This document shows, one piece after another, positions 16,122-23,584 of a stretch of 64,000 nt of DNA; positions within the stretch are counted from its first letter, which is position 1, and each line of letters starts with the position of its first letter. The DNA is taken from the NCBI GenBank assembly GCA_028293325.1, contig JAQGPA010000212.1, positions 1 through 64,000 on the forward strand, given 5' to 3'. The translations under genes and the position numbers were made by a program. This DNA is from Pedosphaera sp. (GTDB lineage Bacteria; Verrucomicrobiota; Verrucomicrobiia; Limisphaerales; Pedosphaeraceae). The notes below the pieces were generated by a model, which searched no databases, had not been told where the DNA came from, and worked only from the letters and a program-made list of their open reading frames with translations.

Positions 16122-16873
16122 GCGCGCATCCGCCACGCCTCCGGATGTTCGCCGGCCCGAACGGCTCGGGCAAAAGCACGCTCAAGTCTATTCTCCCCAA
16201 GGAACTGTTGGGCGTGTATCTGAACCCGGACGAGATCGAACAGGATATCCGGCAGCGCGGGTTTATGGACTTCGCAACCTATGGTGTTTCAACGACAGCG
16301 CAGGAGGTTTTGTCATTTTTCAACAATTCTACGTTTTTAATTGCTGCTGGATTTGGCGATAGGGTCAAACGGCTTGGTTTTTCCGGTGGCCGGTTGGAAT
16401 TTGGAAAAGTGGAGGTTAATTCCTATTTCGCATCGGTGGTGTGTGATTTTCTCCGACAAAAACTTCTGGAGCTGAACGTTTCCTTCACGTTTGAGACGGT
16501 GATGTCGCATCCAGGCAAGGTGGATTTGCTGGACCAAGCGCGGCTGGCGGGCTATCGGACTTATTTGTATTTCGTGGCCACGGATGATCCAGCCATCAAC
16601 ATTTCGCGGGTGCGGAGCCGGGTGAAGCTTGGCGGCCACAACGTGCCTGAAGACCGGATCGAAACCCGCTACCATCGCTCTTTGGATTTGCTGATGAAAG
16701 CGATACGGCACACCAACCGCGCCTATGTGTTCGACAACTCCGGCGAAAACAAGGACAAAAAACATACTTGGCTTGCAGAAATCACCGACGGCCGTGTGCT
16801 GGAGCTGAAGTCAGACCAGATTCCCGCTTGGTTCAAGCATGCCGTCCTGGATAAAATCACCCCGCCAACATGA
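16118..16873 (+). CDS. Zeta-toxin-like P-loop kinase
   Basis: A 251-residue protein with a Walker A loop GPNGSGKST at residues 13-21, followed by LNPDEIEQDIRQRGFMDF and the conserved FETVMSHPGK segment. RVRSRVKLGGHNVPEDRIETRY matches the zeta toxin/UDP-N-acetylglucosamine kinase family. Known zeta toxins phosphorylate the UDP-GlcNAc precursor and poison cell-wall synthesis when freed from their antitoxin. The start is GTG 16118, overlapping the small gene before it; its TGA overlaps the ATG of the DUF309 gene after it. It could instead be a housekeeping kinase of the same fold, since many chromosomal relatives have no demonstrated toxicity. Confidence 0.8.
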   Translation: MSAHPPRLRMFAGPNGSGKSTLKSILPKELLGVYLNPDEIEQDIRQRGFMDFATYGVSTTAQEVLSFFNNSTFLIAAGFGDRVKRLGFSGGRLEFGKVEVNSYFASVVCDFLRQKLLELNVSFTFETVMSHPGKVDLLDQARLAGYRTYLYFVATDDPAINISRVRSRVKLGGHNVPEDRIETRYHRSLDLLMKAIRHTNRAYVFDNSGENKDKKHTWLAEITDGRVLELKSDQIPAWFKHAVLDKITPPT

Positions 16874-17295
16874 GCAAAAAGAGCGGCAAGATAGCTGCAC
16901 TGATTGAAAGCTGCCAGGGGCAGGGGATGGATGCCCATTACCTTGGCTATTTTGCCTGCTTTAATCAGGGTTTATACTACGAAGCCCACGATGTGCTGGA
17001 AGAGCTCTGGTTGAGTGACCGGCAAGGGCCCAACTATGCTTTTTACAAGGGGATGATCCAACTGGCCGGGGCGTTCGTCCATCTTCAGAAAGACCGGCGG
17101 CGTCCGGCGGCGGCATTATTCAAGTTGGCCCGGACCAATCTCCAAAAATACCCCGCCATCCATGAACAACTGGATATTGCCGCAGTGCTTTCATTGATTG
17201 AACGGTGGCTGCAGGAATTGGAAGCGAATGATTTTTCCATCAATCCATTGACGCCAGCCAATGCGCCCGCGCTTCGGCTATTGCCCAGGGTATAA
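16870..17295 (+). CDS. DUF309 family protein
   Basis: A 141-residue all-helical protein of the DUF309 family. The family pattern is visible in FNQGLYYEAHDVLEELW (residues about 31-47) and YKGMIQLAGAFVHLQK, with the conserved acidic EAHDVLEELW helix. The function is unknown; these proteins look like small helical bundles. It starts at ATG 16870 overlapping the zeta-kinase stop (ATGA), making it the third gene of the operon. Whether it belongs functionally to the kinase module is open. Confidence 0.8.
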   Translation: MSKKSGKIAALIESCQGQGMDAHYLGYFACFNQGLYYEAHDVLEELWLSDRQGPNYAFYKGMIQLAGAFVHLQKDRRRPAAALFKLARTNLQKYPAIHEQLDIAAVLSLIERWLQELEANDFSINPLTPANAPALRLLPRV

Positions 17296-17334
17296 TGGCT
17301 TCCCGGTCGCTCGCATTCACCGCAAGTGAGCCGC

Positions 17335-17378
17335 TTGACAAAATCCATTCATTATAGTAGTTTCTGAACAGACAGAAA
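17335..17378 (+). promoter_or_regulatory. gbsR-like promoter and operator
   Basis: TTGACA (17335-17340), 17-nt spacer, TAGTTT (17358-17363) as a weak -10. The perfect inverted repeat TTTCTG-N6-CAGAAA (17361-17378) overlaps the -10 box and lies 12 nt before the ATG. This is the expected place for autorepression by the encoded regulator. Confidence 0.5.
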
Positions 17379-17389
17379 TAAACGAAATT

Positions 17390-17920
17390 ATGGCGACACT
17401 CACCCCCATCCAACAAATGTTCATCCTCCACTGGGGGGAGATGGGGACGCGTTGGGGCATCAACCGCACGGTGGCGCAAATCCATGCCTTGCTCTTTATT
17501 TCACCCAAGCCGCTGCATGCCGAGGAAATAGCCGAGGCGTTGTCGGTGGCGCGCTCCAATGTCAGCACGAGCCTCAAGGAATTGCAGGGCTGGGGGATCG
17601 TCAAGTTGGTGCATGTCCTGGGCGATAAACGGGATCATTTTGAATCCATGAAGGACGTCTGGGAAATGTTTCGCCTGGTGCTGGACGAACGGAAGCGTCG
17701 GGAAATCGATCCGACGCTGGCCATGCTGCGGGAGTGCTTGACCGAGGCCGGGCAAGAGAAGGACGCCTATACGCGGGACCGCCTGCGGGATCTGCGGGAT
17801 TTCTTTGAAACCACCACCGGTTGGTATGAACAAGTGCGCCGCTGGCCGTCCAGTGCGCTGGCTAAATTTGCAAAATTAGGTGACAAGGCTTTGAAACTTT
17901 TGGGCATCAGCGCGAAGTAA
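17390..17920 (+). CDS. GbsR/MarR-family transcriptional regulator
   Basis: A 176-residue winged-helix regulator. Residues 25-90 carry the DNA-binding domain (LHAEEIAEALSVARSNVSTS, then LKELQGWGIVKLV and the wing GDKRDHFE), matching the GbsR subgroup known from control of choline/glycine-betaine genes in Bacillus. The rest is helical (dimerisation). An inverted repeat sits over its promoter, and a similar site, TTTCTG-N6-CTGAAA, lies 17 bases after its stop at the start of the next operon, so it probably represses itself and the downstream lipid-type genes. The ligand is unknown. Confidence 0.87.
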   Translation: MATLTPIQQMFILHWGEMGTRWGINRTVAQIHALLFISPKPLHAEEIAEALSVARSNVSTSLKELQGWGIVKLVHVLGDKRDHFESMKDVWEMFRLVLDERKRREIDPTLAMLRECLTEAGQEKDAYTRDRLRDLRDFFETTTGWYEQVRRWPSSALAKFAKLGDKALKLLGISAK

Positions 17921-17937
17921 AAAAATTTAACCCAGTA

Positions 17938-17955
17938 TTTCTGTGAATACTGAAA
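17938..17955 (+). promoter_or_regulatory. Second GbsR-operator-like site
   Basis: TTTCTG-N6-CTGAAA followed by TAA matches the site before the regulator (TTTCTG-N6-CAGAAA-TAA) in spacing and in 11 of 12 half-site bases. An overlapping repeat AGTATT-N6-AATACT (17934-17951) is also present. It covers the GTG start of the next gene. Confidence 0.5.
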
Positions 17956-18371
17956 TAACAGAAACCAATAAAGGTTGGGTGCTCTACGATGGCGAATGCC
18001 CCCTCTGTCGGCGGTGGGTGGGCTGGGTGTACCGGCCATTGCGGCGGCGCGGATTCAAGTTTGCCACCCTGCAAGCGCCGTGGGTGCGGGAGAAATTTAA
18101 GCTCAAAGACAATGAGCCATTGCGAGAGATGCGGGTGATAACTCCCGATGGTCGCAACTTCGGCGGTGCGGATGCTTTGGCTGAACTTGCCCGTGCCGTT
18201 TGGTGGGCTTGGCCTTTTTACCTGAGCAGTCTCATCCCGGGAACGAGAGCCATTTTGCGGAGGGGCTACGAATGGATCGCCCAAAGACGCCACTGTCTCG
18301 GCGGAGCCTGCCAACTTCCCGGCCATACCCCTGAACACAGCGTCACCAGCGCCTTTTACAAAATGCCTTGA
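17943..18371 (+). CDS. DCC-family thiol-disulfide oxidoreductase (DUF393)
   Basis: A 142-residue thioredoxin-like protein. The family motif DGECPLC lies near residue 16, followed by CRRWVGWVYRPL. DCC proteins are predicted redox proteins of unknown partner. GTG 17943 gives the usual short N-terminus before the first strand; GTG 17979 has AAAGG upstream but would begin inside that strand. It is the first of four closely spaced genes (gaps 10, 11 and 30 nt) ending in DUF2071. The central Gly-Ala-Leu segment (about 73-87) is moderately hydrophobic but not a clear membrane span. Confidence 0.82.
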   Translation: MNTEITETNKGWVLYDGECPLCRRWVGWVYRPLRRRGFKFATLQAPWVREKFKLKDNEPLREMRVITPDGRNFGGADALAELARAVWWAWPFYLSSLIPGTRAILRRGYEWIAQRRHCLGGACQLPGHTPEHSVTSAFYKMP

Positions 18372-18381
18372 TGGATATCGC

Positions 18382-19329
18382 ATGAACACGAATGCCAAAA
18401 ATCTTGCCGACCTTGCCGCTCCCATGGAAACTGCGGTCATTATCGAGCAGTGTCATGGCAGCCTTTTCATGGAAAGTTTGGGATGGCTGCCGCTCATTCT
18501 TTTGCCAGCCCTTACGATCCTGCTCAGAAACTCACTCGTTCCTTGGGCCTTCATGTGGGCCGAAGCTGCCGCCATCTTTTTCGGCTGCAAATGGCTGACT
18601 TGGTATCGCTGCCAACAGCCGGCAATTCAGCCTTGGAGAAACTGGGCATACTTTCTGGCCTGGCCCGGACTGGATGCAAAAGCCTTTCTTTGCGACCGAG
18701 CCCCCGTTCAAAAGCCCGTACCGTTTGCGTGGATCACCGCACTGCTGATAACCGGTTTAGGCGCTGCACTTTTGTGGGGAACCGTTCGAATGCTACCCGC
18801 ATCATCGGTAATATTGACCGGCTGGTGCGGGCTGCTCGGACTAATCTTTGTGCTCCACTTCGGCACCTTCCATCTGCTGGCGCTGGCCTGGCAGCAAATC
18901 GGCGTCAACGCGCGTCCGCTGATGCGCGCACCCATCTTGGCCACGTCGCTGGGTGAATTCTGGGGCCAACGCTGGAATTCGGCCTTTAACCAAGTCGTCC
19001 ATGCTTTTCTTTTCCGCCCATTCCATCGCCAATTAGGCTTGGCCGTCGCAACCATGGGCGTCTTCCTTGCCTCAGGCATGATCCACGAACTCGTCCTCTC
19101 GGTCCCCGCACGTGCCGGTTATGGTCTGCCCACGCTCTACTTTCTTCTGCAAGGAGCCGGTATCCTTGCCGAACACACCGCTCTTGGTACGAAAATCAGT
19201 CTGCGACACGGCATTATTGGCTGGTGCTTTACCGTGGCGTTAACAGCCATCCCAGCGTTCTGGCTGTTTCACCCTCCATTTATCACGCGAGTAATCATTC
19301 CGTTCCTGCACGCAATCCATGCCTTTTGA
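18382..19329 (+). CDS. Wax-synthase-like MBOAT membrane acyltransferase
   Basis: A 315-residue polytopic membrane protein with about eight hydrophobic segments. The motif SLGEFWGQRWNSAFNQVV (about residues 190-207) and the later SGMIHELVLSV with the likely catalytic His fit the wax synthase branch of membrane-bound O-acyltransferases, which move an acyl group from acyl-CoA to a lipid alcohol or similar acceptor. It sits 10 nt after the DCC gene. The acceptor is unknown; storage wax, membrane lipid or surface-glycan acylation are all possible. Confidence 0.75.
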   Translation: MNTNAKNLADLAAPMETAVIIEQCHGSLFMESLGWLPLILLPALTILLRNSLVPWAFMWAEAAAIFFGCKWLTWYRCQQPAIQPWRNWAYFLAWPGLDAKAFLCDRAPVQKPVPFAWITALLITGLGAALLWGTVRMLPASSVILTGWCGLLGLIFVLHFGTFHLLALAWQQIGVNARPLMRAPILATSLGEFWGQRWNSAFNQVVHAFLFRPFHRQLGLAVATMGVFLASGMIHELVLSVPARAGYGLPTLYFLLQGAGILAEHTALGTKISLRHGIIGWCFTVALTAIPAFWLFHPPFITRVIIPFLHAIHAF

Positions 19330-19340
19330 AAGGATAACCC

Positions 19341-19757
19341 ATGAACCAACTTGAAACTTTCCTGCGCATCGCCGGTTTCCTTCACTTCGGCATCCTCGTG
19401 GCCAGTGCCTCGACCCCACATGCGCTCAACTGGCGCCAGAACCTGGCGTCGCTGCATCCATTTCTCCGAAAACTCTTCTGGGTTTACGGAATCTTCATTG
19501 TGCTGGTCATTATCGCATTTGGCGTGCTTACCCTCCGCCACACCGCCGATATGGCCGCTGGCGTGCCCTTGGGACGGTCGCTGTGCATCTTCATCGGAAT
19601 CTTCTGGCTCGCGCGATTGCTGGTCCAGCTATTCGTGTTCGATGCCCGTCCGTTCCTCACGAACTGGTTTTACAAACTCGGTTATCACGTGTTGACGGTT
19701 GTGTTTGTTTATTTTGTGGTGGTTTATTGGATGGCCGCTCTAATGGGCAAAGGCTAA
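19341..19757 (+). CDS. Four-helix membrane protein of unknown function
   Basis: A 138-residue protein with four hydrophobic segments (about 8-25, 45-65, 78-98, 110-132) and short polar loops, including HALNWRQNLASLHPF and VFDARPFLTNW. AAGGA lies 6 nt before the ATG, one of the clearer ribosome sites here. I do not recognise a family. The position between an MBOAT enzyme and DUF2071 suggests that it serves the same lipid-related process. Confidence 0.8.
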   Translation: MNQLETFLRIAGFLHFGILVASASTPHALNWRQNLASLHPFLRKLFWVYGIFIVLVIIAFGVLTLRHTADMAAGVPLGRSLCIFIGIFWLARLLVQLFVFDARPFLTNWFYKLGYHVLTVVFVYFVVVYWMAALMGKG

Positions 19758-19787
19758 GTCTGAAATCATCGGGTCAGAAGGGACAAC

Positions 19788-20612
19788 ATGAATGCTCCCG
19801 CGCTCAAATCAGAAGGGAATGGGAACCTAAGCGATGCTGCCAGGCGTCGGCTCCTCTCGCGCAAGGGCGAACCGTTATTTTACAGCGACTGGTTGCGGGC
19901 GGTTTTCATTCATTTCGAAGTTGATGCCGAGTTATTGCAATGCAGTATTCCGTTTCCGTTGGACCTGCGCGACGGGAAGGCCTACGTCAGTTTGGTCGCG
20001 TTCACCATGAAGGAGCTTCGCCCCTGTTGGGGTGGACGCGCCACCGCCTGGCTCTTCGCGCCGATTGCCACCCACGGATTGCTCAATGTGCGGACCTATG
20101 TCCGGCACGAAGGGGAACCCGGCATCTATTTCATTTCCGAGTGGATACCCAACCGCCTGAGCGAGTTGGTTGGCCCGCATACGTTCGGTTTGCCGTATCG
20201 GCATGGCCAATTGCGCTATGAGCATCAAGCTGAGACGGGCATGCTGAAAGGCACGGTCACCGCCGGACCAAATGCCTTGGCGTATGAAGCTGGAATCAAC
20301 GCCAATATCAAATTCGTCTCATGCCCGGCGAATTCGCTGGAAGAATTCTTCATTGAGCGCTACACCGCGTTTACCAGTCGCGGTTCACACCGAAGATATT
20401 TTCGCATCTGGCATCCGCCGTGGCTGCAAACCAAAATTGATTTGCGAATTTGCAACGACTCGCTGCTCATCAAAAATTTTCCCTGGTATCGCACCGCGAA
20501 ATTCGTGGGCGCGAACTACGCGCCAGGCGCCGCATGCGTTTGGATGGGCCGGCCGCACAGAATTGCCAAACCAAACCCGTTTCTCCGCCCCGTCGCCCTT
20601 GCTCCCGCTTAG
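19788..20612 (+). CDS. DUF2071 (YqjF-like) protein
   Basis: A 274-residue soluble protein of the DUF2071 family: SDWLRAVFIHFEVDAELLQ at the start, WIPNRLSELVGPHTFGLPY in the middle, and a C-terminal beta-rich part. The family resembles acetoacetate-decarboxylase-type folds, and its function is unknown. AAGGG lies 5 nt before the ATG. It is the last gene of the GbsR-linked operon; two small hairpins follow. Confidence 0.82.
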   Translation: MNAPALKSEGNGNLSDAARRRLLSRKGEPLFYSDWLRAVFIHFEVDAELLQCSIPFPLDLRDGKAYVSLVAFTMKELRPCWGGRATAWLFAPIATHGLLNVRTYVRHEGEPGIYFISEWIPNRLSELVGPHTFGLPYRHGQLRYEHQAETGMLKGTVTAGPNALAYEAGINANIKFVSCPANSLEEFFIERYTAFTSRGSHRRYFRIWHPPWLQTKIDLRICNDSLLIKNFPWYRTAKFVGANYAPGAACVWMGRPHRIAKPNPFLRPVALAPA

Positions 20613-20621
20613 CTGAATGGC

Positions 20622-20661
20622 GGTGGGTAATCCACCCAACCGGAAGCCTGAAACCTTCCGG
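20622..20661 (+). other. Two adjacent hairpins after the DUF2071 operon
   Basis: GGTGG-N5-CCACC (20622-20636) and CCGGAAG-N8-CTTCCGG (20640-20661). No T-run follows, so they may mark the transcript end or stabilise the 3' end rather than terminate by themselves. Confidence 0.4.
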
Positions 20662-20684
20662 GCAACCCTCACGTCTGGTATGGT

Positions 20685-22160
20685 ATGCTGAAGTCACTAC
20701 CCAACGAGCGCTGGAACTTCACCACTGCAGCGCATTTGTTAAATCGGGCAGGATTTGGCGGTCCGCCGTCAGAAATTGAACAATTGGCAAGCCTTGGGCC
20801 GGAAAAAGCCGTTTCCAGCCTGATTGACTATGAGAAGATTCCAGATCACGGCACCAACCCGGAGTGGGCCAAGCCGGATCCGACGCGGGCAGATCGTCTT
20901 GCGGAAGCGCGCAAGGCCGATGAACAGACCCGGCGCCAGTTGTTGCAGGCAGAGCAGCGCACTCAACGCCAGCGTGGCGTGGAATTGAAGCACTGGTGGC
21001 TTTCTCGGATGGCCAAAGGCTCGCGGCCTTTGCAGGAAAAGATGACTCTGTTCTGGCATGGCCATTTTGCCACGAGTTCGGAGAAGGTGCGGGATGCCTA
21101 CCTGATGTGGAAGCAGAATGACCTCTTCCGCCAGCAAGCAACGGGCAATTGGCTGCGGCTGCTGATCGCCATGGCCAAGGATCCCGCGATGCTGGTCTGG
21201 CTGGACCAGGCGCAGAGCCGGAAGGAGCATCCCAACGAGAATTTTGCGCGGGAAGTGATGGAGTTGTTCACCTTGGGAGAAGGACACTACACGGAAAAGG
21301 ATGTCACCGAGGCGGCCCGCGCACTCACCGGCTGGAGTTACGATCGCATTAACCAGCAATTCATCGAACGCCGGCGAGCGCATGATGACGGAGTGAAGAC
21401 GGTTTTGGGAAATACCGGCGATTTGTCCGGGGAGGATGTGCTGGAACAAATCGTCGCTCAACCGCAAGCGGCGCGTTTCATCACGGCCAAATTATGGAAC
21501 TTTTTTGCCGGAGAAGATCCAGCGGATGACTTGGTGACGGCCTTGGCGGACGTCTTTCGCCGCTCAGGGAATGAATTCAAACCGTTGCTCAATGTCATGT
21601 TTCGCAGCGAGGAATTTTATGCCAGCTCGATCATTCGCAACCAGGTAAAAAGTCCGGTGCAATGGCTGGTGGGCAGCACGCGGATATTAGAACGGGAATT
21701 GCCGCCGCCATTTGTTTGTTTTGGTCTGACGCGAAACCTGGGACAGGATTTATTCGCGCCGCCCAACGTCAAGGGTTGGGATGGGGGATTAAGTTGGATC
21801 ACCACCAACAATCTGCTCGCGCGCTATAATGAAGCGGCATTGCTGGTGCAGGGCGACACCTCCATGCTCAAGGGAATGAACATTGCTCCCAATCCAGCCG
21901 TGAACGGGCAGTTACAAAATCGCCTGCAAAACCTGCGGTTAAGACCAGTGGAGGCGGTCAAAATCCTGACCGAGGAGGAACGGAGTGACAAAGGCAAACT
22001 GATCGCCGCACTGGAAAAGCGGCTGCTGCAAGCCAAACTCAGTGAGAAACAGGAACAGACGCTGCAGGAGTATCTTAACAGCCAATCCAATCTGGACGAG
22101 GCGACCATCCTGAACGCCATCCGGCTGATGATGAGCACCCCTGAGTATCAATTGACCTGA
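20685..22160 (+). CDS. DUF1800 family protein
   Basis: A 491-residue protein of the DUF1800 family, abundant in Planctomycetes, Verrucomicrobia and relatives. It opens with AAHLLNRAGFGGPPSEI, has the central LKHWWLSRMAKGSRPLQEKM and FWHGHFATSSEKV, the NFAREVMELFTLGEGHYTE segment, and NVKGWDGGLSWI near the end. The function is unknown. It is always or nearly always paired with a DUF1501 gene, as here (17-nt gap). No signal peptide is visible. Confidence 0.92.
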   Translation: MLKSLPNERWNFTTAAHLLNRAGFGGPPSEIEQLASLGPEKAVSSLIDYEKIPDHGTNPEWAKPDPTRADRLAEARKADEQTRRQLLQAEQRTQRQRGVELKHWWLSRMAKGSRPLQEKMTLFWHGHFATSSEKVRDAYLMWKQNDLFRQQATGNWLRLLIAMAKDPAMLVWLDQAQSRKEHPNENFAREVMELFTLGEGHYTEKDVTEAARALTGWSYDRINQQFIERRRAHDDGVKTVLGNTGDLSGEDVLEQIVAQPQAARFITAKLWNFFAGEDPADDLVTALADVFRRSGNEFKPLLNVMFRSEEFYASSIIRNQVKSPVQWLVGSTRILERELPPPFVCFGLTRNLGQDLFAPPNVKGWDGGLSWITTNNLLARYNEAALLVQGDTSMLKGMNIAPNPAVNGQLQNRLQNLRLRPVEAVKILTEEERSDKGKLIAALEKRLLQAKLSEKQEQTLQEYLNSQSNLDEATILNAIRLMMSTPEYQLT

Positions 22161-22177
22161 CAAATTAAAATCAATTT

Positions 22178-23524
22178 ATGAACCCTGACAATTCATTGAA
22201 GACCCGGCGCGAATTCCTCCGCACGACCATGCTGGGCGGCGCGCTGTCCTGGACGGTGCCGGCATTTTTGGCAAACACCTTTTCCGTTTTGCAGAGCGAG
22301 GCGGCGGATTCCGCCACTCAAGTTGTCACCGGCAGGGATGCGAGCATTTTAGTGGTCCTGCAAATGGCAGGCGGCAATGACGGGCTCAACACGGTGGTGC
22401 CTTTCACAAATGACTTTTATCATCGAGCCCGCCCGCAAATCGGGTTATCAGCGAAGGAAGTGCTCAAGATCAATGAGGAAGTCGGTTTCCATCCAAGCCT
22501 GGCCGGTTTTAAAGAATTATACGATGGCGGGAATCTGGCGGTGATCCAAGGCATTGGTTATCCCAATCCAAACCGCTCCCATTTTCGGTCCACGGAAATC
22601 TGGCAAACGGCCAGTGATGCGGAACGAATTGAGAAATACGGCTGGCTGGGGCGCTACTTTGACAATGCTTGTGCGGGCGCGGATCCCACGGTCGGGGTAA
22701 ATATCGGCCGTCAGATGCCACAGTCATTTTCGGCGAAGAACCCGGTGGGCATCAGTTTGGATAATCCCGAGAACTATCGATTCATCAGTTCCGATCGCAA
22801 TCACAAGGAGGGGACCACGACGGAAGAATCCTACCGGAAGATGAATGAGCCGGAGGAGGGCATGGTGGCTGAAACAGGAGCAGACGCCAACGCGGGAGGC
22901 AGCATCGGCGCCATCAGCGGCACGACCGCACACAGCGGTTCCGCATTGGATTTCCTGGAACGCACCGCCATGGATGCACAGGTCAGTTCCGACAAGATTC
23001 GCGCCATCAGTCGGCGGGTGGAAAATCAGGCCAGTTACCCGCAGTCACAATTGGCCACGTCGTTGAAATTGGTGGCCCGCTTGATTGGCGGCGGCTTGCC
23101 CACGCGGGTTTATTACGTCTCGCAGGGCGGGTATGACACGCACACTAATCAAGTGAACGCCCAGCAACGGCTGCTCAAGGAGTTGGGCGATTCGGTGAAA
23201 GCTTTTACGGATGATCTCAAAGCCCAGGGCAATCTGTCGCGGGTGATGGTGATGACCTTTAGTGAATTTGGGCGTCGCCTGGCGGAAAATGCCAACGGCG
23301 GGACAGACCATGGCGCCGCGGCACCGATGTTTATCATTGGGAACAAAGTCAAAGCGGGACTCTTCGGAAAATATCCGAGCCTGGCGCCGACGGATTTGGT
23401 CAACGGGGACATCAAATACAACGTGGACTTCCGTTCCGTCTATGCCGGTGTGCTGGAAGGATGGTTGAAGACTTCCAGCGCGCCCATCCTGGGCCGCCAA
23501 TTTCCGCCACTGCTCTGCGCCTGA
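22178..23524 (+). CDS. DUF1501 protein with Tat signal
   Basis: A 448-residue protein beginning with a twin-arginine signal (KTRREFLRTTMLGGALSW, residues 8-25), so it is exported folded. The mature part belongs to DUF1501, a sulfatase/alkaline-phosphatase-like fold: MAGGNDGLNTVVPF near residue 66, the HFRSTEIWQTA region, SQGGYDTHTNQ, and FSEFGRRLAENANGGTDHG near the end carrying likely metal ligands. The role is unknown, probably periplasmic, together with the upstream DUF1800 protein. Confidence 0.92.
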   Translation: MNPDNSLKTRREFLRTTMLGGALSWTVPAFLANTFSVLQSEAADSATQVVTGRDASILVVLQMAGGNDGLNTVVPFTNDFYHRARPQIGLSAKEVLKINEEVGFHPSLAGFKELYDGGNLAVIQGIGYPNPNRSHFRSTEIWQTASDAERIEKYGWLGRYFDNACAGADPTVGVNIGRQMPQSFSAKNPVGISLDNPENYRFISSDRNHKEGTTTEESYRKMNEPEEGMVAETGADANAGGSIGAISGTTAHSGSALDFLERTAMDAQVSSDKIRAISRRVENQASYPQSQLATSLKLVARLIGGGLPTRVYYVSQGGYDTHTNQVNAQQRLLKELGDSVKAFTDDLKAQGNLSRVMVMTFSEFGRRLAENANGGTDHGAAAPMFIIGNKVKAGLFGKYPSLAPTDLVNGDIKYNVDFRSVYAGVLEGWLKTSSAPILGRQFPPLLCA

Positions 23525-23544
23525 TTAATTAAGGGCTCCATTGC

Positions 23545-23578
23545 AAGGTTGCGGCAAACCGTTCGGTAACCTTATTAT
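23545..23578 (+). promoter_or_regulatory. Promoter candidate for tilS, leaderless geometry
   Basis: TTGCGG (23549-23554), 18-nt spacer, TATTAT (23573-23578), then 6 nt to the GTG start. The same stretch contains AAGGTT/AACCTT arms (23545-23550 and 23568-23573), which could form a weak transcript-end hairpin for the DUF1501 gene. Confidence 0.4.
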
Positions 23579-23584
23579 GGCGGG

